A stretch of DNA of 53,449 nt from Halalkalibacter akibai JCM 9157 (lineage in GTDB: Bacteria; Bacillota; Bacilli; Bacillales; Bacillaceae_D). A program made the translations under genes and the position numbers. Positions 26,502-35,831 of the stretch are shown here, piece after piece (position 1 is the first letter of the stretch; every line of letters starts with the position of its first letter). The notes under the pieces are model-generated. The model saw only the letters and a list, made by a program, of their open reading frames with translations, made no database searches and was not told the origin of the DNA. The DNA is taken from NCBI RefSeq assembly GCF_000513135.1, contig NZ_BAUV01000030.1, positions 1-53,449 on the forward strand. Direction: 5' to 3'.

Positions 26502-28094
26502 TTGAGCGACGAAAACAATATCTATGGTTCAAACGAGTCAGAAGATACGTTAACGAACAGGCAGGGACATCCTGTTACGAACAATCAAAATGTGCGTACA
26601 GTTGGTAATCGTGGTCCAACGACTTTAGAGAATTATGATTTTCTAGAGAAAATTAGTCACTTTGATCGTGAGCGTATTCCTGAGCGAGTTGTACATGCTA
26701 GAGGTGCGGGGGCGCATGGTTATTTTGAGGCTTATGGAACGGTTGGAGATGAGCCGATCTCGAAGTATACAAGAGCGAAGTTGTTCCAAGAAAAAGGAAA
26801 GCAGACTCCTGTTTTTGTCCGTTTTTCTTCCGTTGTACATGGTGGACATTCCCCAGAGACTTTACGCGATCCAAGAGGATTTGCTGTGAAATTTTATACA
26901 GAAGATGGAAACTGGGATTTAGTCGGTAATAACTTAAAGATTTTCTTTATCCGTGATCCATTAAAATTTCCAGATTTAGTTCATGCTTTTAAACCGGATC
27001 CGGTTACAAACATACAAGATGGGGAACGAATTTTTGACTTTGTTTCCAATTCGCCTGAAGCGACTCATATGGTGACATTCTTATTCTCTCCTTGGGGCAT
27101 CCCTGCAAACTATCGGATGATGCAAGGTTCTGGTGTTAATACATACAAATGGGTGAATAAAGAGGGTACAGGGTTTCTTGTAAAGTATCACTGGGAACCA
27201 AAGCAAGGCATTCGCAATTTAACGCAAGAGGAAGCAGATGAGCTACAAGGTAAGAACTTTAATCATGCAACACAGGATTTATACGAAGCGATCGAGAAGG
27301 GTGATTATCCTGAGTGGGAGCTTTATGTTCAGATTTTAAGTGATGATGATCATCCTGAATTAGATTATGATCCACTTGATCCTACGAAGCTGTGGTATAA
27401 GGATGATGTGCCTTGGCAGAAGGTTGGGAAAATGGTCTTAAACAAAAATCCAGAGAACTATTTTGCAGAGGTTGAGCAAGCTGCATTTGGTACAGGGGTT
27501 TTAGTGGATGGACTAGATTTCTCTGATGATAAATTGCTTCAAGGTAGAACCTTCTCTTACTCTGATACACAACGTTATCGTGTAGGATCTAACTACCTGC
27601 AATTACCAATTAATTCTCCGAAAAAGCATGTGGCTACAAATCAACAAGGTGGTCAGATGGAGTACAAAGTGGATATTGGTAAAAATCAAAATCCACATGT
27701 TAATTATGAACCATCGACTTTAGGTGGTTTGAAAGAAGCAGAAAACCCTGGAAAAGAACACACTCCTTATGTCGAGGGTGAACTGAAAAGGGAAACGATT
27801 GATCGAACAAATAACTTTGGTCAAGCAGGAGAAACGTATCGCAGGTTCTCAGATTTTGAGCGAGATGAGTTAATTAAAAATCTTGTCAATACACTAGCTC
27901 CATGTGATAAGCGAATTCAAGAGCAAATGATTGAGAATTTCACAAAAGCAGATCCTGAGTATGGTCAAAGAGTGAAAGATGGTTTAGCAGCGAAAGCGAA
28001 AGAAATGGAATCAGGTGCGCCAATGGGAGCAACGCAAGCAGAAGAAGCGGTGCAACAAGCGCAAGATGTGAGTCATCCATCTGATCCATATTAA
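26502..28094 (+). CDS. Heme catalase
   Basis: Monofunctional catalase of 530 residues, which converts hydrogen peroxide to water and oxygen. It starts at a TTG preceded by AAGGAGGG. Catalytic His lies in [11 protein letters not shown], catalytic Asn in [14 protein letters not shown], and the proximal heme region around [14 protein letters not shown] with the heme-ligand Tyr in the usual R-x-F-x-Y context. [16 protein letters not shown] is a clear family signature. A C-terminal extension rich in Ala/Gln (after residue 490) goes beyond the compact core. Length and sequence are closer to the KatX/KatA type than to the large-subunit KatE. No PerR box was seen upstream. Confidence 0.93.
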   Translation: MSDENNIYGSNESEDTLTNRQGHPVTNNQNVRTVGNRGPTTLENYDFLEKISHFDRERIPERVVHARGAGAHGYFEAYGTVGDEPISKYTRAKLFQEKGKQTPVFVRFSSVVHGGHSPETLRDPRGFAVKFYTEDGNWDLVGNNLKIFFIRDPLKFPDLVHAFKPDPVTNIQDGERIFDFVSNSPEATHMVTFLFSPWGIPANYRMMQGSGVNTYKWVNKEGTGFLVKYHWEPKQGIRNLTQEEADELQGKNFNHATQDLYEAIEKGDYPEWELYVQILSDDDHPELDYDPLDPTKLWYKDDVPWQKVGKMVLNKNPENYFAEVEQAAFGTGVLVDGLDFSDDKLLQGRTFSYSDTQRYRVGSNYLQLPINSPKKHVATNQQGGQMEYKVDIGKNQNPHVNYEPSTLGGLKEAENPGKEHTPYVEGELKRETIDRTNNFGQAGETYRRFSDFERDELIKNLVNTLAPCDKRIQEQMIENFTKADPEYGQRVKDGLAAKAKEMESGAPMGATQAEEAVQQAQDVSHPSDPY

Positions 28095-28098
28095 GAAG

Positions 28099-28124
28099 AA
28101 AAGCCTCCAACTGGAGGCTTTTTT
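28099..28124. terminator. Bidirectional terminator between catalase and mobA
   Basis: AAGCCTCC pairs with GGAGGCTT across a 4-nt loop, with a T tract on the plus strand and AAAAG on the other side, so it can serve both convergent genes. Confidence 0.85.
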
Positions 28125-28136
28125 CTGTATATCCAA

Positions 28137-28706
28137 TTAGTTTTGCTCTCTAGCCCAATCAGCTTCTGTATTAATATTAATAAAATCTTTTTGGGTTTCG
28201 GAAAAAGCCACTGTTTTAATACGAACCTTGTCTAATAACGGCTTCATACTTCTTTTGTTTGTGGCAAGTATTTCTTTTGCAACAGGAAGACATCTTCTAT
28301 GATAGAGAGCTAATAACGGCTGTTGTTGCCCGTTTGTGACTGGGATCACGACGTCTAAATCTGTTGAGATATGCTCGGTTAATTCTGTCACAAATTCTGC
28401 AGTTACAAAAGGAACATCTGCCGCAAGGACGAAAAACCAATCACCATCTTGAACCGATTCAAATGCAAAAACTAAAGCTTGAAGTGGCCCATTGTGCGGC
28501 TCTTCCTCAACTAAAACCGAGACATGGCCTTTAAAGCAGTCGGCTAACTCGTTATTTGTGATAATATAAACGTCTAAAATCGGATCACGTGTTAGAGCAT
28601 TAACACTATGCTGATAAAAAGGGATGCCTTTGTAGTGTTCAAACATTTTGGGTCTTCCAAACCGAGAAGACTTTCCGCCAGCTAATACCACTCCGACCAT
28701 TTTCAT
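28137..28706 (-). CDS. mobA: Molybdenum cofactor guanylyltransferase
   Basis: Cytoplasmic enzyme that attaches GMP to molybdopterin-Mo, giving the guanine dinucleotide form used by formate-dehydrogenase-type enzymes. 189 residues. The N-terminal nucleotide-binding signature LAGGKSSRFGRPK (8-20) and the Mg-binding AADVPFV (near 95) are intact. The start overlaps the stop of moaB by 4 bases, so the two are coupled. It is separated from the other cofactor genes only by moaB, and the MGD form fits the molybdo-oxidoreductase encoded at 36736. Confidence 0.92.
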   Translation of the reverse strand: MKMVGVVLAGGKSSRFGRPKMFEHYKGIPFYQHSVNALTRDPILDVYIITNNELADCFKGHVSVLVEEEPHNGPLQALVFAFESVQDGDWFFVLAADVPFVTAEFVTELTEHISTDLDVVIPVTNGQQQPLLALYHRRCLPVAKEILATNKRSMKPLLDKVRIKTVAFSETQKDFININTEADWAREQN

Positions 28707-29197
28707 TTTTTAACCAATTCCTCTACAAAATGAGGCAAGGTCGGTAGAATGAGTTTTTCAATTGCTAGTTTAACTGCGTTTGTTGATCCAGGAAGAGCAT
28801 AAATGCCAGTGGAGCCGATACTTCCGGCAACGGCACGGCTAAATAACGCTTTAGGACCAATTTCTTCGTAGCTCAGCATTCGGAATAGTTCGCCAAAGCC
28901 GTCCATTTTTTTATCCAATAATTGAGTAATGGCTTCATATGTAACATCTCTTGGTGAAAATCCAGTACCGCCATTTAAGATAATCGCTTGAATTTCAGCG
29001 TTGTTTGTCCAATCTGTTACAATTTCTTGGATTAAATGCAATTCGTCCTTTTCAATCTTATAATCAATAATCGTATGATTGGCGGCTTCAAGTAAGGATT
29101 TAATCGTTTTTCCACTGCGATCGTCTTCAAAATTTCTTGTATCAGAAATTGTTAATAGCGCAATCTTAACTTTTTTGGAATCATTTATATGATGCAT
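28703..29197 (-). CDS. moaB: Molybdopterin adenylyltransferase-type protein MoaB
   Basis: MoaB/Mog-family protein, which adenylates molybdopterin before metal insertion. 164 residues from the ATG at 29197, placed 9 bases after AGGAGG; an ATG at 29206 touches that site and is less likely. Motifs include LLTISDTR near the start, LNGGTGFSPRDVT (nucleotide-binding GGTG) and the late ALPGSTNAVKLA. It is divergent from moaA across an 87-96-base gap with likely promoters for both sides. Confidence 0.9.
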   Translation of the reverse strand: MHHINDSKKVKIALLTISDTRNFEDDRSGKTIKSLLEAANHTIIDYKIEKDELHLIQEIVTDWTNNAEIQAIILNGGTGFSPRDVTYEAITQLLDKKMDGFGELFRMLSYEEIGPKALFSRAVAGSIGSTGIYALPGSTNAVKLAIEKLILPTLPHFVEELVKK

Positions 29198-29293
29198 ACT
29201 GTTCATTCCTCCTCTTTTTTTATGTTAGAATGATTAATTATAACTATACAATGATTCGGTAAGAAACGAAAACCACCAATTACCTGAAGGGAT

Positions 29294-30316
29294 GTGAATA
29301 GAAAAATGAATGAAATACGCGACAAATACTTGCGACCATTACAGGATTTACGAATCTCGATAATGGACAAGTGTAATTTCCGCTGTTCCTATTGCATGCC
29401 TGCAGATGTATTCGGTGAAGATTATGTGTTTATGAGAGAAGAGGAGCTTTTATCCTTTGATGAAATTGAAAGAGTCGTAAAGCAATTTACGAGTTTAGGT
29501 GTGAAAAAGCTGCGTTTGACAGGTGGAGAACCACTTCTTCGAAAAAATGTACCAAACTTAATCCAACGGTTAGCACGGATAGAAGGCATTGAAGACATCG
29601 CCCTCACAACAAATGGTGTTTATTTGGTTAAGCAAGCAAAAGCTTTAAAAGAAGCGGGATTGATGAGAGTAAATGTTAGTTTGGACGCGCTGGATACAGA
29701 AATTTTTCAAAAGATGAACGGTCGAAATGTAACGTCAAAAGTGGTTCTAAAAGGCATTGATGCGGCCATTGATGCCGGTCTGCACGTGAAAATTAATATG
29801 GTTGTTAAGAAGAATGTCAACGAAAATCAAGTTGTGAAATTAGCTTCTTACTGTAAAGAAAAAAACATAACATTGCGCTTCATCGAATTCATGGACGTTG
29901 GGCAAACAAATGGCTGGGATTTCTCTCAAGTTGTCACGAAAAAAGAATTATTAAAGCTAGTATCAACGATCGCTCCGCTTGAGGAAGTAGAAAGAGAGTA
30001 TTTAGGTGAAGTCGCATCGAGATATAGATACGTTGGGACAGATTCAGAGATAGGCATTATTTCTTCGGTTTCTGATACGTTCTGCGGGAATTGCACACGA
30101 GCAAGAATTTCCGCTAACGGTATTATTTACACTTGTTTGTTTGCCGAAAAAGGCTTTGATCTGCGAGCATTAGTAAGGTCAGGTGCGACGGATGCGGAGA
30201 TTAATGCTGCTATTACAGATATTTGGCGAAGCCGAGTGGATAAATACTCAGAGGAACGAACAGAAGAAACGGTGAAAAAAAGAAAGAAAATTGAAATGTC
30301 TTATATAGGTGGCTAA
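29294..30316 (+). CDS. moaA: GTP 3',8-cyclase (molybdenum cofactor step 1)
   Basis: Radical SAM enzyme that starts cofactor synthesis from GTP. 340 residues from the GTG at 29294; an ATG at 29306 (336 residues) is equally possible, because GAAGGG lies close to the GTG. The N-terminal cluster Cys are at 27, 31 and 34 (CNFRCSYC). LTGGEPLL follows. The C-terminal second 4Fe-4S cluster is in [19 protein letters not shown], and the protein ends in the conserved Gly-Gly. MoaC, its partner enzyme, is not encoded in this window. A terminator follows, separating moaA from moeA. Confidence 0.93.
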   Translation: MNRKMNEIRDKYLRPLQDLRISIMDKCNFRCSYCMPADVFGEDYVFMREEELLSFDEIERVVKQFTSLGVKKLRLTGGEPLLRKNVPNLIQRLARIEGIEDIALTTNGVYLVKQAKALKEAGLMRVNVSLDALDTEIFQKMNGRNVTSKVVLKGIDAAIDAGLHVKINMVVKKNVNENQVVKLASYCKEKNITLRFIEFMDVGQTNGWDFSQVVTKKELLKLVSTIAPLEEVEREYLGEVASRYRYVGTDSEIGIISSVSDTFCGNCTRARISANGIIYTCLFAEKGFDLRALVRSGATDAEINAAITDIWRSRVDKYSEERTEETVKKRKKIEMSYIGG

Positions 30317-30330
30317 ATAGGTTATAAATG

Positions 30331-30364
30331 AATGCAAGGGGATTTCCTCTTGCATTATTCTTGT
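30331..30364 (+). terminator. Terminator after moaA
   Basis: AATGCAAG (30331-30338) pairs with CTTGCATT (30349-30356), followed by ATTCTTGTT, a weak T tract, so read-through into moeA is possible. Confidence 0.6.
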
Positions 30365-30457
30365 TGGATCTGCTAGATTGAATTTAATGCTGTTCCTTAA
30401 TATGGATACTAATTTGAATCAAATAGATCTACGAAAAGGTAGGATGGAGTGGTGTAA

Positions 30458-31747
30458 ATGGTTGAGAGACGAAAACCAATCGGCGTTGCGGAAGCAGTGA
30501 AAAAGGTAATGCAGTACCAAATTAAAACGGAAATCGAAACCGTTGCTATTGAACAGTCCTATGGTCGTTTTCTAGCAATGGATTTAGTAGCTTCCCATGA
30601 TGTACCTGCATTTGATCGTTCGCCGTACGACGGTTTTGCGATTCGAGCTGAAGATACGGAATCGGCTTCGTCTGATAATCCTGTTTCATTCGAAGTAGTT
30701 GGAGAAATTGGGGCAGGTTATGTTTTTGAAGATGAAGTTAAGCCTTTTCAAGCGGTTCGGATTATGACAGGTGCGCAGGTACCAGCTGGTTGTAATGCGG
30801 TCGTGATGCTTGAATTAGTCAAAGAGCTTGAAGTGGAAGGGAAACCAACCATTTTAATCAAACGTTTGTTTAAAAAAGGTGATAACATTTCATTTCAAGG
30901 GGAAGACACGCAAAAAGGAACGATTTTAGTGAAAAAAGGAACTGAGATTAACCCAGGTATCGTTGCGTTACTTGCCACATTTGGTTACCCAACCGTTTCG
31001 GTTGCGAAAAAGCCAGTCATTGGCGTGATTGCAACGGGAACTGAGTTACTAGATGTCGATCAACCTCTTGAACCTGGAAAAATTCGAAACAGTAATGCTT
31101 ATATGATTATGGCCCAGATTGAAAGAGCTGGTGGTGTAGCAAAGTACTACGGGAAATTAGACGATGATTTGGAAGCTTGTCTGACCGCGACGAAACAAGC
31201 TCTAGAAGAAGTAGATATGTTAATTACAACAGGCGGAGTTTCAGTTGGCGATTATGATTATGTTCCAGCTATCTTAAAAGAACTAGGAGCAGAGGTGTTA
31301 TTCAATAAAGTAGCGATGAGACCTGGAAGCGTAACGACTGTTGCAAATCTTGGTGTGAAGATGATTTATGGACTTTCAGGAAATCCGTCTGCTTGCTATG
31401 TTGGTTTTGAATTGTTCGTTAGACCGATGATGAGAAGAGCGATGTTTAACAATGCACCTCACTTGCGAAAATCAAAAGCAGTGTTAGGGGTTGATTTTCC
31501 AAAAGCAAACCCATTCATGAGATTGGTCCGAGCAAGGGTTGACTATCAAGATGGGAAGTTAGTAGCTTCGCCTTCTGGTGTGGACAAGTCAGGAATCGTA
31601 AGCTCACTAGGTGGAGCAGATTGCTTGCTGTTATTGCCAGGGGGAACGAGAGGCTATGAAAAAGGAATGTCAATTGATATTCTTTTGCTAGAAGATTCCC
31701 AAGGAAGTGAATGGCCATGGGACAACATTGTCGCATCTTACAAGTAG
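30458..31747 (+). CDS. moeA: Molybdopterin molybdenumtransferase
   Basis: Inserts molybdate into adenylylated molybdopterin. 429 residues of normal length: N-terminal domain with DVPAFDRSPYDGFAIRAED, middle MoCF-binding domain with IATGTELL and TTGGVSVGDYDYV, and C-terminal domain with GLSGNPSACYVGFELFVRP. AGGATGGAG precedes the ATG. Its 3' end overlaps mobB, so moeA-mobB-moaE-moaD form one tightly packed operon. Confidence 0.93.
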   Translation: MVERRKPIGVAEAVKKVMQYQIKTEIETVAIEQSYGRFLAMDLVASHDVPAFDRSPYDGFAIRAEDTESASSDNPVSFEVVGEIGAGYVFEDEVKPFQAVRIMTGAQVPAGCNAVVMLELVKELEVEGKPTILIKRLFKKGDNISFQGEDTQKGTILVKKGTEINPGIVALLATFGYPTVSVAKKPVIGVIATGTELLDVDQPLEPGKIRNSNAYMIMAQIERAGGVAKYYGKLDDDLEACLTATKQALEEVDMLITTGGVSVGDYDYVPAILKELGAEVLFNKVAMRPGSVTTVANLGVKMIYGLSGNPSACYVGFELFVRPMMRRAMFNNAPHLRKSKAVLGVDFPKANPFMRLVRARVDYQDGKLVASPSGVDKSGIVSSLGGADCLLLLPGGTRGYEKGMSIDILLLEDSQGSEWPWDNIVASYK

Positions 31748-32226
31748 TCGGCTACCAAAATAGTGGGAAAACGACATTAATGGAAAAACTAATCCGTAGT
31801 TGTTCAGAGCGTGGCTGGCAAACGGCTTCGGTTAAACACCACGGACATATGACTCCTCAAAAGAGAGAAATCACATTAAAAGATAGTGAGAGACATCATC
31901 AAGCTGGTGCTTTTATGACAACAGTTGAAGGTGGTGGTTCCCTTCAGCTTCATGTTAAAAATCAAACATGGTCATTGCCGAAATTATTGGAGTTACACAA
32001 ACTGTTTGAGCCAGATGTCATTTTAGTGGAAGGATTTAAAAAAGAATCTTTTCCAAAGGTTGTCTTGTTAAGAGGAGAAGAGGATTTAGAGCTGTTACAA
32101 CATGTAGATCATGTGCTATGTGTGATTGCTTGGGAACCTTTAAAGGTTGAATCAAGTGCTTATCCTATTTATCATATAAAAGACGAATCAGGTTATTTAA
32201 ACTTTATTTTAAAAGAAATGGAGTGA
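31711..32226 (+). CDS. mobB: Molybdopterin-guanine dinucleotide biosynthesis adaptor MobB
   Basis: GTP-binding partner of MobA, about 170 residues. P-loop GYQNSGKTT lies near residue 14-22, DVILVEGFKKE is the usual MobB motif, and VKHHGH is conserved. The frame begins inside moeA (37-base overlap); ATG at 31711 and 31717 are both possible, and AAGGAAG at 31700 favours 31717. It overlaps moaE by 4 bases. Confidence 0.9.
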   Translation: MAMGQHCRILQVVGYQNSGKTTLMEKLIRSCSERGWQTASVKHHGHMTPQKREITLKDSERHHQAGAFMTTVEGGGSLQLHVKNQTWSLPKLLELHKLFEPDVILVEGFKKESFPKVVLLRGEEDLELLQHVDHVLCVIAWEPLKVESSAYPIYHIKDESGYLNFILKEME

Positions 32227-32708
32227 TGATGTTGGAAGAAACTCTATTTGAAATATTAGAAACGCCTTTATCTCTCGATGACATCGTAGCAAAAGTTGTC
32301 CGCAGAGATTGTGGGGCCATTTCCACTTTCATAGGAACCGTTAGAGAACTTACGCACGGGAAAAAAACGTTAAAACTAGAGTATCAAGCTTATAAGCCTA
32401 TGGCGATTAAGATGCTTGAACAAATCGGAAAAGAAGTAGAAGAAAAGTGGCCTGGGGCAACGATTGCGATTTCTCACCGAGTAGGAACACTTGAAATTAC
32501 CGATGTTGCAGTGATCATTGCGGTTTCGACACCACATCGAAAAGCAGCTTATGAAGCAAATGAGTATGCGATGGAGAGAATTAAGCAAATTGTCCCAATT
32601 TGGAAAAAAGAATTTTGGGAAGATGGGACTCAGTGGGTTGGCGATCAACTTGAAAAAACAGCTTATCCTGAAGGGGCGCCACAGTTAGGGGGAGAGTCTA
32701 ATGATTAA
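32223..32708 (+). CDS. moaE: Molybdopterin synthase catalytic subunit
   Basis: Large subunit of molybdopterin synthase, which transfers sulfur from MoaD to the precursor. 161 residues with FIGTVRELTHGKK, LEYQAYKPMA, ISHRVG, the active-site region STPHRKAAYEA and IPIWKKE-like IVPIWKKEFW. The first codons are GTG-ATG-ATG; GGAG at 32220 favours the ATG at 32229. It overlaps moaD by 8 bases, matching the 1:1 complex. Confidence 0.93.
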   Translation: MMMLEETLFEILETPLSLDDIVAKVVRRDCGAISTFIGTVRELTHGKKTLKLEYQAYKPMAIKMLEQIGKEVEEKWPGATIAISHRVGTLEITDVAVIIAVSTPHRKAAYEANEYAMERIKQIVPIWKKEFWEDGTQWVGDQLEKTAYPEGAPQLGGESND

Positions 32709-32934
32709 AATCTTGTTATTTGCTGAGCTTCAGGAACAAACGGGGCTAGACGAAATCTCTGTAGACAAGGCTGGACTAACAGTTAGTGAATTAAAAACTT
32801 GGCTAATGGAGAACTATGAACTACCTACTCTAAACAATTCAATGATTGCAATTAATGAGAGCTATGCGTCTGAAACTGACCGACTAAAGGACGGAGACAT
32901 TATCGCCTTTATTCCGCCAGTAAGCGGAGGATAA
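32701..32934 (+). CDS. moaD: Molybdopterin synthase sulfur carrier subunit
   Basis: 77-residue ubiquitin-like protein. It begins with IKILLFAELQEQTG and ends in FIPPVSGG; the C-terminal Gly-Gly carries the thiocarboxylate. GGGGGAG precedes the ATG inside moaE. It is last in the operon and is followed by a perfect-stem terminator. Confidence 0.93.
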   Translation: MIKILLFAELQEQTGLDEISVDKAGLTVSELKTWLMENYELPTLNNSMIAINESYASETDRLKDGDIIAFIPPVSGG

Positions 32935-32935
32935 C

Positions 32936-32972
32936 AAAAACACCTAAACGTCATGAGCGTTTAGGTGTTTTT
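32936..32972. terminator. Bidirectional terminator between moaD and the minus-strand gene
   Basis: AACACCTAAACG (32939-32950) pairs perfectly with CGTTTAGGTGTT (32958-32969). A T tract on the plus side and an A tract on the other serve both convergent operons. Confidence 0.9.
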
Positions 32973-32976
32973 CCGT

Positions 32977-33204
32977 TTATGCGAGTAGAGCGATTAATTG
33001 CTTATTACGTTGTTGTTGTTCCTCAATAGGAGCTAAATCGTATTTTTTCAAAAGGTGAAAAAGCTCATTTAACTCAAGTTGAGTTCTTTCACTTTCTAGA
33101 AATGATTCACAACGAGAGAAAAGATCTGGTGGGAGATATTCCTTTTGAGAGTGTAATTTAGTCATAACATCTTCTAACGGATGATCAATTTTACATGAAC
33201 TCAT
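32977..33204 (-). CDS. Small hypothetical protein downstream of fdhD
   Basis: 75 residues, soluble and helical, with no recognised family. AAGGAGG precedes the ATG, and it lies 12 bases after fdhD, so it is co-transcribed. Sequence features are two Cys (in SSCKIDHP and SRCES) and a C-terminal helical stretch ELNELFHLLKKYDLAPIEE. The link to fdhD suggests a role in formate dehydrogenase assembly or use, by inference only. Confidence 0.65.
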   Translation of the reverse strand: MSSCKIDHPLEDVMTKLHSQKEYLPPDLFSRCESFLESERTQLELNELFHLLKKYDLAPIEEQQQRNKQLIALLA

Positions 33205-33216
33205 AACAATTCCTCC

Positions 33217-34008
33217 TTAGTTTTCGATAATTCGTTCAGGGTGCGAGTAGATATTGAAAGACGAACCTCTAATGAACCCAACAGCCGTGATGTTTAGATC
33301 ATCAGCTAATTTAATCGCTAAATCGGTAGGAGCTGATTTGGATAAGACAATTCCAACACCAATTTTCGCGGCTTTTGTCAAGATTTCCGAAGAGATTCGC
33401 CCGCTAAATACAAGAATTTTATCTCTTACTGAAATTCCATTTAAAAGAGAATAACCATACAGTTTATCTAGTGCATTGTGTCGCCCAATATCGGAGCGAC
33501 TAACAAGGATGTCCTCTGCCGTACAAAGCGCTGCGTTATGAACGCCACCTGTATTTTTAAAAACAAAACTATCTTCTTGCATCTTCTTCATCAACTGAAT
33601 ACATTGTAAACTAGTTAATGTCGTTTTTGCCATCGACGTTTTGGCAGTTCTAACATCATTTTGGAAATAAAATTGTCTGCTTTTTCCACAGCATGAACCA
33701 ATGAAACGTTTCGAAAAATATTGTTGATTTTTTACTTCTTTTGAGTGCAATTCAATATAAGCGAAGCCACGGTCCGAGTCGATGTTCATTTCTTTGATTT
33801 CTTTTTTGAAATGTATAACGCCTTCTGAGGCTAAAAAGCCGATCACCATTTCATCAAGGTTTTGTGGACTACAAACCATTGTCGCGAACTCTTCGTTGTT
33901 AATATAAATCGTTAGAGGGAATTCAATAACGATCTCATCTTCCGTTTCAAAAATTTGTTCGTTGTCGTATTTATGAATTGTCTTACTTATACTTAAAGGT
34001 TCATCCAT
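33217..34008 (-). CDS. fdhD: Formate dehydrogenase accessory sulfurtransferase
   Basis: FdhD transfers sulfur to the Mo centre of formate dehydrogenases, a step required for activity. 263 residues with the catalytic Cys region FIGSCCGKSRQF, FKNTGGVHNAALC, SRSDIGRHNALDKL and FSGRISSE, all conserved in the family. AAGGAGG precedes the ATG. It faces away from the transporter and oxidoreductase genes but lies within the same functional block. Confidence 0.93.
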   Translation of the reverse strand: MDEPLSISKTIHKYDNEQIFETEDEIVIEFPLTIYINNEEFATMVCSPQNLDEMVIGFLASEGVIHFKKEIKEMNIDSDRGFAYIELHSKEVKNQQYFSKRFIGSCCGKSRQFYFQNDVRTAKTSMAKTTLTSLQCIQLMKKMQEDSFVFKNTGGVHNAALCTAEDILVSRSDIGRHNALDKLYGYSLLNGISVRDKILVFSGRISSEILTKAAKIGVGIVLSKSAPTDLAIKLADDLNITAVGFIRGSSFNIYSHPERIIEN

Positions 34009-34141
34009 AGAGATCCCTCCTTCTGCTAGTTAATCTGTTTATCATATAACCATATAAATGGGAGACTAGCAAGAAGTGAGTTTAATAGACAACTAGAAAA
34101 AACAGCTATCATATTTGTTTGAGGTTAACTATATAAATATA

Positions 34142-34170
34142 TTGAAAATGAGGTTAAAACAAGTTATGAT
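34142..34170 (+). promoter_or_regulatory. Sigma-A promoter of the OFA transporter leader
   Basis: TTGAAA (34142-34147) and TATGAT (34165-34170) are separated by 17 bases. Transcription would start near 34177 and produce a leader of about 345 bases before the transporter gene. Confidence 0.65.
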
Positions 34171-34176
34171 ACTTTA

Positions 34177-34364
34177 TGTATTCATAAATTTGTAACATTT
34201 AAGATGTGAGATAGCGAACCTGTCGTCAATTTTACTTGTTACTTTGATGTAAGCGTTCTATTGGGATTGAAAGTAGCGTAACCTGCTTGAAACTAATCGT
34301 CGCACTTTTTCGGGATAACTATGCTTATTTAAGTGTATCCCTTAAAGTTTGCGACGATTTTTTT
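34177..34364 (+). promoter_or_regulatory. Candidate cis-regulatory leader RNA ending in a long terminator
   Basis: No gene lies between the promoter and the transporter, but a strong terminator does: AATCGTCGCA (34295-34304) pairs with TGCGACGATT (34350-34359), extended by ACTTT/AAAGT and GGGATA/TATCCC, then TTTTTTT. The 118 bases before it contain two similar pieces, AGCGAACCTG and AGCGTAACCTG. TCGTC near 34220 could compete for the 3' arm of the terminator. It is either a riboswitch-type leader or a small RNA; I could not match a known class. Confidence 0.5.
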
Positions 34365-34374
34365 ATTTAATAAA

Positions 34375-34500
34375 GGCTGTTTTGACTACTTTGTTGCTTT
34401 TTATGGGTTTGGGTGAAGAAGTCAGGATCGTTGCATTCCGCTCCATTTCACTATGAGCAATAAGCCATATTTAAAAGCAACAATCATTACGAAAACAGTC
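34375..34500. repeat. Large inverted repeat (palindromic element)
   Basis: Left arm pieces GGCTGTTTT, TGTTGCTTTT and TATGG pair with right arm pieces CCATA (34465-34469), AAAAGCAACA (34473-34482) and AAAACAGTC (34492-34500). It has the size of a palindromic interspersed unit. The centre contains a CATTCCGCTCCATTTCACTA stretch reminiscent of the end of the GC-rich repeats. Confidence 0.65.
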
Positions 34501-34523
34501 TTGATGAAAAAGGGAGTGAGAGA

Positions 34524-35768
34524 ATGGGAAAAACAAAAAATCGCTGGTTAATTGCACTAGCAGCTGTCGGTATTCACATTTCGATCGGATCTGTTTATGC
34601 ATGGAGTGTATTCACAAATCCACTTATGCAAGAGTATGGGTGGGAGTTAAGTTCAGTTTCGTTTACGTTCAGTATTGCGATTTTGTTTCTAGGGCTTTCA
34701 GCAGCATTTATGGGACACTTCGTAGAAAAGCATGGGCCTCGTAAATCCGGCTTAGTGTCAGCTACATTTTTTGGAATCGGTTTAATTGGAGCAGGTTTTG
34801 CCACGTCAATTGAATCTATTACGCTATTATACTTAACGTACGGAGTACTCGGAGGAATTGGCTTAGGTGTTGGTTATATTACACCTGTTTCCACACTTGT
34901 AAAATGGTTCCCTGATCGCCGCGGTCTAGCAACAGGACTTGCGATTATGGGATTTGGTTTCTCAGCAATGATTGCGAGTCCGATTATGGCGAACTTAATT
35001 GGTTCAGTCGGAATTCCAGGAACCTTTTATACGTTAGGAATTGTTTATTTTGCGATTATGATCTGTTCTGCCTTATATCTTGAGAGACCACCTGCTGGTT
35101 ATATGCAAGACATTCAAGCAGACGGTAAAAAGGTAGCAACTGATTTATCACAATTAACAGCTAATGAAGCGGTTAAAACAAGACGCTTTTGGTATTTATG
35201 GATTATGTTGTTTATTAACGTAACGTGCGGAATTGCAATTTTATCCGTTGCTTCACCAATGGCACAAGAAATTGCTGGTCTATCAGCTGCAGCGGCAGCA
35301 ACGATGGTAGGGATCATGGGAGTATTTAATGGATTTGGACGTATTGGTTGGGCATCGATTTCAGATTACATGGGACGCCCGAATGTTTACACGACTTTCT
35401 TTGCCATTCAAATCGCTTCATTTTTCTTATTACCGAGTATCACACATGCGATTCTTTTCCAAGCAGTCTTGTTCCTTATCTTAACATGTTATGGTGGAGG
35501 ATTTGCTTCGATTCCAGCTTACATTGGGGATTTATTTGGAACAAAACAACTAGGGGCAATTCACGGGTACATTTTAACAGCTTGGGCAGCAGCAGGTTTA
35601 GCTGGACCAATTCTAGCAGCTTGGGTTCGTGAAACAACAAATAGCTACGCGGGAACTCTTTATATATTTGGATTCATGTTTATCGTAGCATTAGTCGTAT
35701 CACTTGTGGTTCGTATCGACATTAAGCAACTAAAGCAAGCGAATGAAGTGAAAGATCTGGCTAGCTAA
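34524..35768 (+). CDS. OFA family major facilitator transporter (oxalate/formate type)
   Basis: 414 residues with twelve predicted membrane helices. The start WLIALAAVGIHISIGSVYAWSVF (shown partly) with YAWSVF, the loop KWFPDRRGLATGLAIMGFG and the late GAIHGYILTAWAAAGLAGP are characteristic of the oxalate/formate antiporter family. GGGAG precedes the ATG. The DUF2294 gene and the molybdo-oxidoreductase follow on the same strand, so formate or oxalate transport is a reasonable guess; other family members carry different monocarboxylates. The leader holds a candidate regulatory RNA. Confidence 0.85.
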   Translation: MGKTKNRWLIALAAVGIHISIGSVYAWSVFTNPLMQEYGWELSSVSFTFSIAILFLGLSAAFMGHFVEKHGPRKSGLVSATFFGIGLIGAGFATSIESITLLYLTYGVLGGIGLGVGYITPVSTLVKWFPDRRGLATGLAIMGFGFSAMIASPIMANLIGSVGIPGTFYTLGIVYFAIMICSALYLERPPAGYMQDIQADGKKVATDLSQLTANEAVKTRRFWYLWIMLFINVTCGIAILSVASPMAQEIAGLSAAAAATMVGIMGVFNGFGRIGWASISDYMGRPNVYTTFFAIQIASFFLLPSITHAILFQAVLFLILTCYGGGFASIPAYIGDLFGTKQLGAIHGYILTAWAAAGLAGPILAAWVRETTNSYAGTLYIFGFMFIVALVVSLVVRIDIKQLKQANEVKDLAS

Positions 35769-35831
35769 CACATTGACTTTTACAGATAAACCCTTTACTC
35801 TTTTAATAATATTAAAGTAGGTGAAGGCAAA

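Noticed and set aside
34177-34294. T-box, SAM, THF, ZTP or fluoride riboswitch
   Set aside because: None of the core sequences I know for these classes is present; left as an unassigned leader.
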